Source: Bradyrhizobium sp. U87765 SZCCT0048 (GTDB taxonomy: Bacteria; Pseudomonadota; Alphaproteobacteria; Rhizobiales; Xanthobacteraceae). Taken from it: a stretch of DNA of 64,000 bases. The notes beneath the pieces are model-generated. The model worked only from the letters and a program-made list of their open reading frames with translations, did not search any database and was not told the origin of the DNA. Shown here in pieces: positions 7,940 to 17,038 of the stretch (position 1 is its first letter; each line of letters opens with the position of its first letter). The stretch covers positions 620,001 through 684,000 of the forward strand of contig NZ_JAFCMM010000005.1 of the NCBI RefSeq assembly GCF_018131225.1. Direction: 5' to 3'. A program made the position numbers and the translations under genes.

Positions 7940-9259
7940 ATGAGCACGGACACCACGGCGTTGCCGTCATCGCCGGCGGGCGCGGGACATACGCCCCGCC
8001 ACGGCGTGAATCCCGGCGAGATCGCCATCGGTGTCATCATCGGACGCACCTCGGAGTTCTTCGATTTCTTCGTCTATGCCATTGCTTCGGTGCTGGTGTT
8101 CCCGCGGCTCGTGTTCCCGCATCTCGATGCGCTGACCGGCACGCTGTGGTCGTTCGCGATCTTCGCGCTGGCGTTCGTGGCGCGCCCGTTCGGCTCGATG
8201 ATCTTCATGGCGGTCGACCGGGCCCATGGCCGCGGCGTCAAGCTGACCATCGCGCTGTTCCTGCTGGGAACCTCGACGGTGGCGATCGCCTTCCTGCCCG
8301 GCTACGATCAGGTCGGCGTGTGGTCGGCGATCCTGCTGTGCGCCTTCCGCATCGGCCAGGGCCTCGCGCTCGGCGGCGCCTGGGATGGCCTCGCTTCGCT
8401 GCTCGCGCTTAACGCGCCGCAGCAGCGCCGCGGCTGGTACGCGATGGTGCCGCAGCTCGGCGCGCCGCTCGGCCTGATGGTGGCGAGCGCGCTGTTCGCA
8501 TTCTTCGTCGCCAATCTCTCGTCGGAGGACTTCTTCGACTGGGGCTGGCGCTATCCGTTCTTCGTCGCCTTCGCCATCAATGTCGTGGCGCTGTTCGCGC
8601 GCCTGCGCATCGTGGTGACGCCGGAGTTCGAGCGCCTGTTCGAGACGCGCGACCTGCAGCCCGCGCCGGTGCGCGAGACGCTGCGCCATGAAGGCCGCAA
8701 CATCGTCATCGGCGCGTTCGCGCCGCTGGCGAGCTTCGCGCTGTTCCACATGGTCACGGTGTTTCCGCTGTCCTGGGTGTTCCTGTTCACCCGCCAGCCG
8801 CCGGCGCGCTTCCTGGTGATCGAGGCGGCCGCCGCCGTCGCCGGCGTGCTCGCCATCATCGCCTCGGGCATGCTTGCCGACCGCTATGGCCGCCGCACGC
8901 TGCTGGCGATCTCGGCGGCGGCGATCGCTGCGTTCAGCGGCTTCGCGCCGCAACTGCTCGATGGCGGCGACGTCGGCGAAGTCATCTTCATGGTGCTGGG
9001 CTTCGTATTGCTGGGGCTGTCGTTCGGCCAGTCGTCGGGCGCGGTCGCCTCGAGCTTCGCGCTGCCGCGCCGCTACACCGCGTCGGCGCTGACGTCGGAT
9101 CTCGCCTGGCTGTTCGGCGCCGGTTTCGCGCCGTTGGTGGCGCTGGCCCTGTCGAGCCACTTTGGCTTGCTGTCGTCGGGCGCGTATCTGCTGTCGGGCG
9201 CGATCTGCACGCTGGTGGCGCTGATGGTGAACAGGCGGATCGAAAGCGTCGATCCCTGA
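7940..9259 (+). CDS. MFS transporter, metabolite:H+ symporter type
   Basis: Twelve-helix major facilitator carrier of 439 residues, most like the metabolite:proton symporter (MHS) group to which ProP, ShiA and KgtP belong. The N-terminus reads GVIIGRTSEFFDFFVYAIAS, and RPFGSMIFMAVDRAHGR carries the loop-2 signature in altered form; the second half has DRYGRRTLL. The ATG is preceded by GAGGAGAG. Its substrate is unknown. It is divergent from cyoA. A carrier in this position next to cyo genes may be conserved in relatives, so a link to the oxidase is possible but is not shown by the sequence. Confidence 0.85.
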   Translation: MSTDTTALPSSPAGAGHTPRHGVNPGEIAIGVIIGRTSEFFDFFVYAIASVLVFPRLVFPHLDALTGTLWSFAIFALAFVARPFGSMIFMAVDRAHGRGVKLTIALFLLGTSTVAIAFLPGYDQVGVWSAILLCAFRIGQGLALGGAWDGLASLLALNAPQQRRGWYAMVPQLGAPLGLMVASALFAFFVANLSSEDFFDWGWRYPFFVAFAINVVALFARLRIVVTPEFERLFETRDLQPAPVRETLRHEGRNIVIGAFAPLASFALFHMVTVFPLSWVFLFTRQPPARFLVIEAAAAVAGVLAIIASGMLADRYGRRTLLAISAAAIAAFSGFAPQLLDGGDVGEVIFMVLGFVLLGLSFGQSSGAVASSFALPRRYTASALTSDLAWLFGAGFAPLVALALSSHFGLLSSGAYLLSGAICTLVALMVNRRIESVDP

Positions 9260-9268
9260 GGCGCTTCG

Positions 9269-9308
9269 TTCACCTTCGCGTGTGCCGGCCACGCACCGCG
9301 GAGGTGAA
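9269..9308 (+). terminator. Possible terminator hairpin after the MFS gene
   Basis: Nested inverted repeats begin ten bases after the MFS stop: outer arms TTCACCT (9269-9275) and AGGTGAA (9302-9308), inner arms GCGTG (9278-9282) and CACGC (9290-9294). There is no immediate T-run; a T-rich stretch lies about 25 bases further on. A terminator is likely but not certain. Confidence 0.4.
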
Positions 9309-9534
9309 CTGTGACCCCCGCTAACCTCCTGGTTTTATTTCAGATTATTTCATTCGCTCGTTTACGATGAAAGGGGATGTTGCTTGGCAGCGCCGCGGCA
9401 CCCGCGATAGGGTCGTGAGACACTGGGCACAGCGCCCATCACACCAAGCAAGTCCGATGCGACACGCAACCCACGCGCCGCGCGAGTTCCGCGCGCCGCG
9501 ACAGGCCGCATTTTTTCCGCACGGCAGCGCCCGC

Positions 9535-10644
9535 ATGCCGGCGGACACGGCTGTGCCGCAGGCGGCCGCGCGCGCCACGCCGCTGCGCACCCTGCAGATC
9601 GGCCGCGGCCTCGCCGCCATCGGGGTTGTGCTGTTCCACCTCAACAACTCGATGTGGGGCGTCGATAAGTATTTTCCCCAGGCGTTGTCGCCGCTGCTCG
9701 GCTTCGGCAATGCCGGCGTGCAGTTCTTCTTCGTGCTGAGCGGCTTCATCATCGCCCATGTCCATGGCGGCGATGTCGGCATGCCGGCGCGCCTGCGCCG
9801 CTTCGCCGCCAAACGCTTCGTCCGCGTCTATCCGACCTACTGGGTGGTGCTCGTCCTGATGCTCGCGGCTCTGTTCGCAGCGCCGGCCCTCGGCAGCGCC
9901 GACGAACGCGACCTCGGCCGCATCCTGGCGTCCGTGCTGCTGCTGCCGGTGCAGCATGAGCCGGTGCTCAGCGTCGCCTGGACGCTGGAGCACGAGGTGC
10001 TGTTCTACATCGTGTTCGGCGTGTGCATCGCCAATGTCCGCATCGGCGTCGCGCTGCTTGCGATCTGGCAGCTCGCAAGCCTCGGCCATGTGCTGTCCGG
10101 CGGCGGCGATTCGCCATGGCGCGTGCTGGTGTCGGCCAACAACCTGCTGTTCGTGTTCGGCATCGCGGCAGCGCATCTCCACCGCACCTGGCGTTGTCCG
10201 GCGCCGGGCCTCGTCGCGCTCGCCGGCGCGGCTGTCTTCCTCGGCACCGGCGTGCATCAGGTGCTGGCGTCGCAGCCGTGGCGCACCGATATCGCCATCA
10301 TCGCCTTTGGCCTCGGCAGCGCGCTCGCGATCTTCGGCGCCTGCGGCTACGAGCGCGCCCATGGCCTGCGCGCGCCGCGCGTACTCGACGCCATCGGCGA
10401 TGCGTCCTACTCGATCTACCTCGTGCACCTGCCGCTGCTGTCGGTCTACGCCAAGGCGCTGTTCGCCACCGGCCTTGCGGCATGGCTGCCGCAGGCGGCG
10501 ACCCTCGTCGTGATGCTGGCCGCGCTGGTCGGCTCGGGCCTGCTGTTCAGCCGTGTCGTCGAGATGCCGCTGATCTCACTGCTGTCGGCGAGGCGCGGCC
10601 GCCCGCAGCACGCGGTTGAGTCGCGGACAGCATCGCAACGCTGA
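9535..10644 (+). CDS. Acyltransferase family 3 (OafA/ExoZ-like)
   Basis: Integral membrane O-acyltransferase of the Acyltransferase_3 family, which transfers acetyl or other acyl groups to cell-surface sugars. From the ATG at 9535 it has 369 residues and about ten transmembrane helices. Family marks are LRTLQIGRGLAAIGVVLFH at the N-terminus (the His is the usual catalytic candidate), FFFVLSGFIIAHVHGG, and SYSIYLVHLPLLS near the end. The frame is open back to 9367 with ATGs at 9367 and 9457; none has a good ribosome site, and the conserved domain starts only 15 residues after the chosen one. It resembles the ExoZ branch involved in exopolysaccharide acetylation, but the acceptor is unknown. 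It stands alone. Confidence 0.85.
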   Translation: MPADTAVPQAAARATPLRTLQIGRGLAAIGVVLFHLNNSMWGVDKYFPQALSPLLGFGNAGVQFFFVLSGFIIAHVHGGDVGMPARLRRFAAKRFVRVYPTYWVVLVLMLAALFAAPALGSADERDLGRILASVLLLPVQHEPVLSVAWTLEHEVLFYIVFGVCIANVRIGVALLAIWQLASLGHVLSGGGDSPWRVLVSANNLLFVFGIAAAHLHRTWRCPAPGLVALAGAAVFLGTGVHQVLASQPWRTDIAIIAFGLGSALAIFGACGYERAHGLRAPRVLDAIGDASYSIYLVHLPLLSVYAKALFATGLAAWLPQAATLVVMLAALVGSGLLFSRVVEMPLISLLSARRGRPQHAVESRTASQR

Positions 10645-10823
10645 CGGAACGCAACTGGGGCGATGTCGTCTGCCCGCCGGTAAAGCCGGCGTTCTCGCGA
10701 ACCACGGACGTGATATTTGGGATACAGTCGGCGTGGATTGTCTTCCGGCGCGACGTCGCGTCGCCGTCGGCGAGGCGGGCATGGTCGACACCCTGCGGGC
10801 CCCATGATTAATTGGGCGCCGTA

Positions 10824-11219
10824 ATGGGGCGGCGACTGGTGCGGCGACGGCTGCAAATCTATCTCCCGGCTTTCCTGATGGCGCTGATGATGCAAATCAT
10901 CGCGCCCATCGGTGCATCATGGGCAACGGCCGCGCGTCTATCGGATCCGCTGGCTGCCTTCGGCAATGCCGCGATCTGCCATACCGAGGGTGGGGAGACC
11001 AACGGTCAGTCCGCTCCGGTTGGGCCCCATGCTCACGATGGCGCTTGCGCTCTGTGTTGCCTGGCACATGCGGTTGCATCGCCAGACGCGCCAAAGACCG
11101 AGATTGGCGTCCCTTATCGATCCTCTTCGCCGGTGGTCTGGCGCAACGTAGCGCCGGAACCGCGGGATTCCCGCGAGGGGCGACACGCCCAGGCCCGCGC
11201 TCCTCCTTCGAACACCTGA
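10824..11219 (+). CDS. DUF2946 family His/Cys-rich exported protein
   Basis: A 131-residue protein that I place in the DUF2946 family. After a basic start (MGRRLVRRRLQ) comes one hydrophobic segment (YLPAFLMALMMQIIAPIGAS), which could be a signal peptide or an anchor. The middle holds the characteristic cluster HAHDGACALCCLAHA, with three His and three Cys that could bind a metal. Members of the family are often near TonB-dependent receptors, and here one follows after 97 bases in the same direction. Its role is not established; metal handling, perhaps copper, is an inference from residues and position. The frame can be extended to a TTG at 10812. Confidence 0.75.
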   Translation: MGRRLVRRRLQIYLPAFLMALMMQIIAPIGASWATAARLSDPLAAFGNAAICHTEGGETNGQSAPVGPHAHDGACALCCLAHAVASPDAPKTEIGVPYRSSSPVVWRNVAPEPRDSREGRHAQARAPPSNT

Positions 11220-11316
11220 CTTTTCCGAAATCGCCAGATCGATGCGGCCATCCGGCGGTCATCGATGATGTTTGTCGACTCTCGGCGGGCGCTGCGCCCG
11301 GGTTGGAGTGTTTTCG

Positions 11317-13668
11317 ATGTTTCGCTTTCCTGTCCTGGGGAGCGTGAGCGCTGTTGCGCTCCAGCTTCCCTTTCTCGTCGTCGCCGATCCCGCGGGCGCC
11401 CAATCGACACAACTGCCGGGCGTGACCGTGCAGGCCCCGAACCGGGTCCGCCCGGCGACGGTTGCCGTCGCAGGCAAGAGATCCGGCGCAAAGCCCGTCA
11501 GGCGCACAACTGCCACGCCGCCTCCCGCCGCGCGTCCTCCGACGGTTCAGAAGCCTTCGAGCGCGCTCGGAACGTACAACCCGGCGCTCGATCTGCCCGA
11601 TCTCAAGCTGCCGCCCGGCGCCACCCTGACGACCGCCGGCCCCGTCGACGGCTATCGGGCGCTGTCGGCCTTCTCGTCGACCAAGACGGCGACGCCGATC
11701 GAACAGATTCCGCAGTCGATCCAGGTCATTCCGAAAAGCGTGATCACCGACCAGAACAGCCTCTCGGTAACCGAGGCGATCCAGAATGCGTCGAACGCCC
11801 AGGGGCCCAACTACCTCGGTATCGGCACGACAGGTATGAGTGCGCTGACGATTCGTGGATTCCCGGCGCAGCAATGGCTCGACGGCCTCAACGTCAACTA
11901 CGACAGCGGCGATCGCGATTCGTTGGCGAACGTGGAGCGGATCGAGATTCTCAAGGGGCCGAATGCCATCCTGTATGGCGGTGGGACGGGGGCTCCGACG
12001 AGCGGCGCCGTCAACATCATCTCCAAGCTGCCGACCGACAAGGCGAGCGTGGAAACGGGCGTGACCTTCGGCAGCAACAGCTACTGGCGGCCCTATTTCG
12101 ACGTCAATCAGCCGATCACGCCGGACAAGACCATCCTGTTTCGCGTCACCGGCGAGTACACCGCCTCCGATGGCTTTGTCGATGTGGTGCATCAGAACCG
12201 CTATTCGTTCAATCCGACGCTGACGTTCACCGACAAGAGCGATACGACGCTGACGATCCAGGGGCGGCTGTCGCGTATCGAGCAGCAGGGGTACGAAGGC
12301 TTGCCGGCGGTCGGCACGGTCGCGGGGGATTTCCGCCTCAAGCCCGATCTGTTCATCGGTTCGCCGGGTCTTCCCAAAAGTGTTACCGAAGTTCAGGGCG
12401 TGACGGTGACCTTCGATCGCCAGCTCGATCAGTACTGGTCGTTCAACGTCAAGACGCGCTGGTCGACGTCGAAGGCGGATCAGAAGTCGCAGAGCACCAT
12501 GTCAGCCGCGCCCGATGTCGGGCCGACGACATGGAGCATGGCCAATATCGATCTCCTGCAGCGCCAGGAGGAGTTCACGATCAACCCGAACCTGCAGGCC
12601 AGATTTGCTCTGGGGCCGACCAGGAACGTCTGGCTTACCGGCGTCGACTACAGTCGCGTGACCGATCGCGGGTACATGTACGCGGACCTCGGCGTTCCTC
12701 CGGTCGATCTCCTGAACAATCCGGTTTTTCCGACCCGGTATGCCGATCCCGATCCTGCATCGGCGACGTTTTTTCCTTATTTCGACTTCAACAGCGTCTA
12801 TGTCACGAAGGGCGCGTATACGCAGCTGCAATCCACGATCTACGACCGCATTCATCTGCTCGCCGGGGTGCGGGTGGCGAGCATCCATATCGACTACGTC
12901 GAAAACTACCCGTTCGGCATGGGAGGTTATTCGCCGACGCCATTCGGCAGCGACAAGACCAAAGCCCTGCCGCGCCTCGGGGCTGTCGTCGATCTCATTC
13001 CCGGCCTGTCGGTGTACGGCAACTACAGCGAGGGAATGATGGCGACACCATTCACCCAGGCGTTGAATACCAACATCGAGCCGGAAACGTCGAAGCAGTT
13101 CGAAGGCGGCTTCAAGATCAAGGTCGGTGACCATTTGACCGGCACGATCGCGGTCTTCGATATCCAGCGCCAGAATATCCCGGTGACCGTTGGTGTCGGT
13201 ATCGGCGCCGAGTCGGCGCAGGAATCGAAGGGCTTCGAGACCGACCTGATCTGGCAACCCGACCGGAACTGGAAGGTGCTGGCGAGCTACGGCTACACCA
13301 ACGTCGTGTTCACGGATTCGCTCAACGGTGGAATACCCGCCGGCAATCATCCTGCCGGCGTGCCGAAAAATTCCGGCCGCGTGTGGGTGAACTATGCGTT
13401 CGATTCCGCGGCGCTGAGAGGCTGGAGCGTCGGCGCCGGCATCTATGCGGCGTCCTCGCAGTATGTCGACACCTACAACCAGTATCGGACGCCGGGGTAT
13501 TTTACCATCGATGCCCGGGTTGGCTACGAGACCGAACACTTCCGGGCTTCCTTGAACATCAAGAATCTCACCGGCGAGAAATACTTCGTACCTTACGCCT
13601 GGCTCGGCGGGCAGGTGGCGCCCGGCGACGGCCGCGCCTTCTACGGCACGCTCGCCTATCGATACTGA
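11317..13668 (+). CDS. TonB-dependent siderophore-type receptor
   Basis: Outer-membrane receptor of 783 residues for TonB-driven uptake of a metal chelate. The ATG has GGAG upstream and opens a Sec signal ending near DPAGAQ. A Pro/Ala-rich linker of about 80 residues precedes the plug domain, which shows SIQVIPKSVITDQNSLSVTE and IEILKGPNAILYGGG; the barrel then runs to a C-terminal GTLAYRY ending in an aromatic residue as outer-membrane proteins do. Plug and barrel fit the FhuE/FpvA siderophore-receptor branch, but the ligand cannot be read off. It lies between a DUF2946 protein and a DJ-1/PfpI protein with the same orientation, and the three probably form one unit. Confidence 0.92.
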   Translation: MFRFPVLGSVSAVALQLPFLVVADPAGAQSTQLPGVTVQAPNRVRPATVAVAGKRSGAKPVRRTTATPPPAARPPTVQKPSSALGTYNPALDLPDLKLPPGATLTTAGPVDGYRALSAFSSTKTATPIEQIPQSIQVIPKSVITDQNSLSVTEAIQNASNAQGPNYLGIGTTGMSALTIRGFPAQQWLDGLNVNYDSGDRDSLANVERIEILKGPNAILYGGGTGAPTSGAVNIISKLPTDKASVETGVTFGSNSYWRPYFDVNQPITPDKTILFRVTGEYTASDGFVDVVHQNRYSFNPTLTFTDKSDTTLTIQGRLSRIEQQGYEGLPAVGTVAGDFRLKPDLFIGSPGLPKSVTEVQGVTVTFDRQLDQYWSFNVKTRWSTSKADQKSQSTMSAAPDVGPTTWSMANIDLLQRQEEFTINPNLQARFALGPTRNVWLTGVDYSRVTDRGYMYADLGVPPVDLLNNPVFPTRYADPDPASATFFPYFDFNSVYVTKGAYTQLQSTIYDRIHLLAGVRVASIHIDYVENYPFGMGGYSPTPFGSDKTKALPRLGAVVDLIPGLSVYGNYSEGMMATPFTQALNTNIEPETSKQFEGGFKIKVGDHLTGTIAVFDIQRQNIPVTVGVGIGAESAQESKGFETDLIWQPDRNWKVLASYGYTNVVFTDSLNGGIPAGNHPAGVPKNSGRVWVNYAFDSAALRGWSVGAGIYAASSQYVDTYNQYRTPGYFTIDARVGYETEHFRASLNIKNLTGEKYFVPYAWLGGQVAPGDGRAFYGTLAYRY

Positions 13669-13744
13669 CCTCCCGAGACCGCACGCCGCCGCAGCAGCAG
13701 CACGCGCGGACGGTGCATCACATCGAAGCCACTGGAGTGAACGA

Positions 13745-14575
13745 ATGATATCGAAACGAGATCTGCTTTGCGCTTCGGCCGTGGGCCTCGCTGCGGCGGG
13801 CTTGCGGGCCGTTCCTGCAGCCGAGGTTGCGCCGGAGCAGCCAGCCGGCCAGGGGATGTCGCAGATACCACCGAACTGGATCGGGAAGGAGCAGATCGCA
13901 TTCCTGATCTATTCGGAGTTCACGGCCCTCGACATGGTCGGCCCGCATGCGATGCTGACGGGCCTGTTCGGGGCGACGACCCACATCGTTGGAAAGACCC
14001 GGGATATCGTGAAGAGCGATACCGGTCTGCAGTTTCAACCGAGCGCGACCTTCGACGAATGTCCGCGGGACCTCGATATCATCTGCGTTCCCGGTGGCGC
14101 GTCAGGCACGCTCGCGGCGATGCAGGACGACAGCACCCTTCGCTTCCTGAAGGACCGAGGCTCGCGCGCGAAGTTCGTCACGTCGGTCTGCACCGGCTCG
14201 CTGCTGCTCGGGGCCGCGGGGCTGCTCACCGGCTACAAGGCGACGTCGCACTGGGCGACGGTGTCGCTGCTGCCGCTGTTCGGGGCGACCGCGACCCAGG
14301 GCCGGATCGTCCGCGACCGCAACAGGATCACCGCCGGCGGCGTTACGGCCGGAATCGATTTCGGCCTGTCGCTGGTCGGCGAATTGCGCGACCGGCAATA
14401 TGCGGAGTGCGTCCAGCTCATGGCCGAGTACGCGCCGAAGCCGCCCTATGCCGCTGGAACACCGGAGACGGCTCCGCATGAAGTCACGACAATGATGCGG
14501 GACATGTTCGTCGACTTCAACAAGGATGCCGAAAAGATCGGACGGAACGTCTATCCGAAATATCGCGATGGCTGA
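13745..14575 (+). CDS. Exported DJ-1/PfpI protein, isonitrile-hydratase-like
   Basis: A 276-residue DJ-1/PfpI-superfamily protein preceded by GGAGTGA. The nucleophile elbow is TSVCTGSLLLGAAGLL with Cys149-Thr150, and an acidic residue sits in ALDMVGP (Asp63). These correspond to the Cys101, Thr102 and Asp17 of Pseudomonas isonitrile hydratase InhA, which converts isonitriles to N-formamides. Unlike InhA, this protein has about 45 extra N-terminal residues beginning SKRDLLCASAVGLAAAG, which look like a twin-arginine-type signal with a Lys-Arg pair, so it may act in the periplasm. It is 76 bases after the TonB receptor. A GlxA-type regulator is excluded because there is no HTH domain. Substrate is inferred from motifs only. 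Confidence 0.82.
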   Translation: MISKRDLLCASAVGLAAAGLRAVPAAEVAPEQPAGQGMSQIPPNWIGKEQIAFLIYSEFTALDMVGPHAMLTGLFGATTHIVGKTRDIVKSDTGLQFQPSATFDECPRDLDIICVPGGASGTLAAMQDDSTLRFLKDRGSRAKFVTSVCTGSLLLGAAGLLTGYKATSHWATVSLLPLFGATATQGRIVRDRNRITAGGVTAGIDFGLSLVGELRDRQYAECVQLMAEYAPKPPYAAGTPETAPHEVTTMMRDMFVDFNKDAEKIGRNVYPKYRDG

Positions 14576-14629
14576 CACGCTTTGCCCCGAAGCGCCATGC
14601 GCCGGGCTGGCGGTGACAAGCCGCCCGGC

Positions 14630-15571
14630 TCACGGCAGGTCGCCCGCGATGCCGTATTTGTCGGCGATGCGCTTGAGATCCGCCCAGGTGTCATCCGGCA
14701 GCACGAGGCCATCGCGGCGATGGCGCGTGTCGTTCTGCGCCTCGCGCTCGCCGGGATAGAGAATTTCGCTCGCGCCGGGCGCCAGCGGCACGGCCTTGAG
14801 CGCGTCGATCTGCTGATCGATGCGCGCCTTGAAGTCCTCGACCGGCTGGAACGCGGCGATGTTCAGCACGATCATCAGGTGGCCAGCGCGGCTGCGCTGC
14901 TTGGCCTGATAAGGCCCGTGCACCTCGGTGCCGATGCCGCTGCCGCTGAGCACGCCGGCCAGCATGTCCATCATCACCGCGATGGCATAGCCCTTGTGCT
15001 CGGCCATCGGCTGCACGATGCCGTTGATCGCCGCTTCGGGATCGGTGGTCGGCACGCCGTCGGCATCGAGCGCCCAGCCCGGCGGGATCGTCTCGCCGCG
15101 CTGGCGGGCGAGATAGATCTTGCCGCGCGCGACACCGGTGTTGGCGATGTCGAGCACCATGGGCGCATGCGATCCGCCGGGACAGGCCCACGACCAGGGA
15201 TTGTTGCCGACCGCCTTGCGCCTGCCGCCCCACGGCGCCATTGCCGGGCTGGCGTTGGTGGCGAGGAAGCCGATGCAGTCCTGCCGCGCCGCCATCAGCG
15301 TGAAGTACATCGCCGTGCCGAAGTGATTGGAATTGCGCAGCGCCACCGCGGCGAGGCCGTGGCGGCGCGCCCGTATCACCGCCTCTTCGGCGGCATGCGC
15401 GGCGAGGATCTGGCCCATGGCGTCATGGCCGTGCGACTGATGTCCCCACAGGTCGGCCTGCACCAGCGTGTCGGCGCTGAGCCAGGCGTCGTCATCCGAC
15501 AGGCCGGCGGCGCGATAGGCGCGCGTGGCGAAGGCGCGCAGGGCATCCGGTGCGACGGCGGGACGGGGCAT
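14630..15571 (-). CDS. Ldh_2 family malate/lactate dehydrogenase, internally deleted
   Basis: NAD(P)H-dependent 2-oxoacid reductase of the Ldh_2 (malate/L-sulfolactate/ureidoglycolate dehydrogenase) family. It has 313 residues where relatives have about 330-350. The conserved blocks ALRNSNHFGTAMYF, TNASPAMAPWGG, VGNNPWS, MVLDIAN and GYAIAVMMDMLAGVLSG are all present. However QSHG runs straight into HDAMGQ; in relatives about 35 residues lie between these two, including the segment after the active-site His. The reading frame is kept, so this looks like an in-frame internal deletion, and activity is doubtful. It is downstream of the methyltransferase gene by 44 bases. Confidence 0.8.
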   Translation of the reverse strand: MPRPAVAPDALRAFATRAYRAAGLSDDDAWLSADTLVQADLWGHQSHGHDAMGQILAAHAAEEAVIRARRHGLAAVALRNSNHFGTAMYFTLMAARQDCIGFLATNASPAMAPWGGRRKAVGNNPWSWACPGGSHAPMVLDIANTGVARGKIYLARQRGETIPPGWALDADGVPTTDPEAAINGIVQPMAEHKGYAIAVMMDMLAGVLSGSGIGTEVHGPYQAKQRSRAGHLMIVLNIAAFQPVEDFKARIDQQIDALKAVPLAPGASEILYPGEREAQNDTRHRRDGLVLPDDTWADLKRIADKYGIAGDLP

Positions 15572-15615
15572 GCTTCACTCCTGCAGGACTGGGCTCGCAA
15601 GCGCGGCGCGCACGC

Positions 15616-16530
15616 TCAGGCTGGCTTGTCGGCGGTGACATAGATCATGCGGCTGGTCGTCGTCAGGCCGGGCGTCTCCACCAGCGGCCGCAGCGCGCGT
15701 TCGAGCAGCGTGCGTTCCTCGGCGGTGAAGCGCTCGGCGAACACTTGCCGTGGCGACGGCGCCAGCGGATGCGGCGCGACATCGAGGAAGGTGTCCCAGG
15801 TGGTGATGCTGCTCGGGCCGGCGTCGAGATGCAGCTCGAGATGGGTGTGCGCGAAGCCGGCGGCGCCGACCATGCGGAACAGGTCGCGTTCGCCGTAGCT
15901 GGTGATCGGTTGGCGGGCCATCGCCTCCAGCGTGTCGGGATAGTGCGCCGACTTCCAGCGATGCATCAGCTGCAGGATGCGGTCCGGCGTATCGCCGGCG
16001 CGGCTTGCGGCCTCGAGGCGATCGCGCAGGGCGACGACCTCGAACGCCTCGTCCTGGAACGCCGGTTCGGCCAGCGACAGCCGGCCGCCGGGCTTGAGGA
16101 TGCGGTGGAAGGCGCGCAGCGCCGCCGGCTTGTCCGCGACATAGGCGAGCACCGAGCGGGTGATGACGGCGTCGACGCTGGCGTCGGCGACCGCGGCGAG
16201 ATCGTTGGCCGAGCTGGTGACGAAACGACACTGGCCGCGGATACCCCGCGCGATCGCCAGGGCCTCGGCATGCGCCAGCAGTGCGGGTGAAATGTCCGTG
16301 AGGATGACTTCCAGCGTCGGCCCGATTCGTTCGATCGCGCGGAACGCGACCAGCCCGTCGCCGGCGCCGACCAGCGTCATGTGCGGGCGGAGCGCAGCGC
16401 CGTCGAGCGCGCGGTCGGCAAAGCGCATCATGTCGGCGCGCACCGCGGCATCGTATGCCGGATCGCCGCCGCCGCGGCGATGCAGGATCCAGTCCGACCA
16501 GATGTCTTCGGGCGGGGAAGCGGCGGTCAT
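15616..16530 (-). CDS. Class I SAM-dependent methyltransferase
   Basis: A 304-residue methyltransferase with a Rossmann SAM-binding core: motif I appears as LVGAGDGLVAFRAIE, the acidic loop as VILTDIS, motif IV around DAVITRSVLAYVADK and the post-motif helix as HRILKPGGRLSLAEP. The acceptor is unknown; the arrangement resembles enzymes acting on small molecules such as quinone precursors or lipids. The ATG at 16528-16530 was chosen because the 28 codons upstream are not conserved-looking and read like a shadow frame. It probably forms a two-gene unit with the dehydrogenase that follows. Confidence 0.8.
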   Translation of the reverse strand: MTAASPPEDIWSDWILHRRGGGDPAYDAAVRADMMRFADRALDGAALRPHMTLVGAGDGLVAFRAIERIGPTLEVILTDISPALLAHAEALAIARGIRGQCRFVTSSANDLAAVADASVDAVITRSVLAYVADKPAALRAFHRILKPGGRLSLAEPAFQDEAFEVVALRDRLEAASRAGDTPDRILQLMHRWKSAHYPDTLEAMARQPITSYGERDLFRMVGAAGFAHTHLELHLDAGPSSITTWDTFLDVAPHPLAPSPRQVFAERFTAEERTLLERALRPLVETPGLTTTSRMIYVTADKPA

Positions 16531-16576
16531 TCCGTCGCGCGGACGAACGCCGCGACGTCGCGTAAGGGTGGGCTCG

Positions 16577-16813
16577 TCATTGCGGCAGTTTCGGGCGGGA
16601 GCGGCCGCCGCCACGGCGCGGCGGCGGTGGTGCGGACGGTGGAACGACGGTGCGGGCGGACAGCACCCGGGCGATGTGCAGGAAATCGGCGTGATGGCCG
16701 CGGCGGATGAGGCGTGCGAGTTCGCCGGGATCGAACGGGCAGTCGTCGTAGATCGTCCGCACCGGTGAAGGGCTGATCCATCTGACCAGGAACATCCTCA
16801 AGCGCGCGAACAT
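16577..16813 (-). CDS. Small hypothetical protein, Pro/Arg-rich tail
   Basis: An open frame of 78 codons with a composition that looks coding: an amphipathic start MFARLRMFLVRWISP, an acidic stretch YDDCPFDPGELARLIRRG, then a proline- and arginine-rich tail PPSAPPPPRRGGGRSR. No family is recognised and no strong ribosome site is seen. It precedes the methyltransferase gene by 46 bases on the same strand. It may be a real small gene or chance. Confidence 0.4.
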   Translation of the reverse strand: MFARLRMFLVRWISPSPVRTIYDDCPFDPGELARLIRRGHHADFLHIARVLSARTVVPPSAPPPPRRGGGRSRPKLPQ

Positions 16814-16983
16814 CGAGTCGGCCCGGGATCTGAACGGACTTTGCAATATTCAAAGCCCATTGCCGATCGCAGTCAATCGTTGTCTGCGCGTGCGCGCATG
16901 TTCCTCCACCGCGCCACCGGATCCGCGTGCGGTGCGGCGGAAGCGATGCGCCCGATCGTGCCACTGCAGGACCATGCCACCTC

Positions 16984-17025
16984 AAAAAAAGAGAGCCCGA
17001 TGCAGTGGTGGGCTGCATCGGGCTC
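16984..17025 (-). terminator. Strong factor-independent terminator
   Basis: A perfect 13-base stem (GAGCCCGATGCAG at 16993-17005 and its complement at 17013-17025) with a 7-base loop. On the minus strand it is followed within two bases by a run of seven T (A-run 16984-16990 on the plus strand). It therefore ends transcription of the three small membrane-protein genes to its right. Confidence 0.9.
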
Positions 17026-17038
17026 CGGCGTCGTTCGC

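Noticed and set aside
10676..10690. GCCGG-taaag-CCGGC as terminator of the first acyltransferase gene
   Set aside because: Stem of only five bases and no T-run; such short repeats are frequent at this GC content.
11265..13130. Open frame of 621 codons overlapping the TonB receptor gene on the same strand
   Set aside because: Low-complexity Arg/Gln composition in the +1 frame; receptor motifs lie in the other frame.
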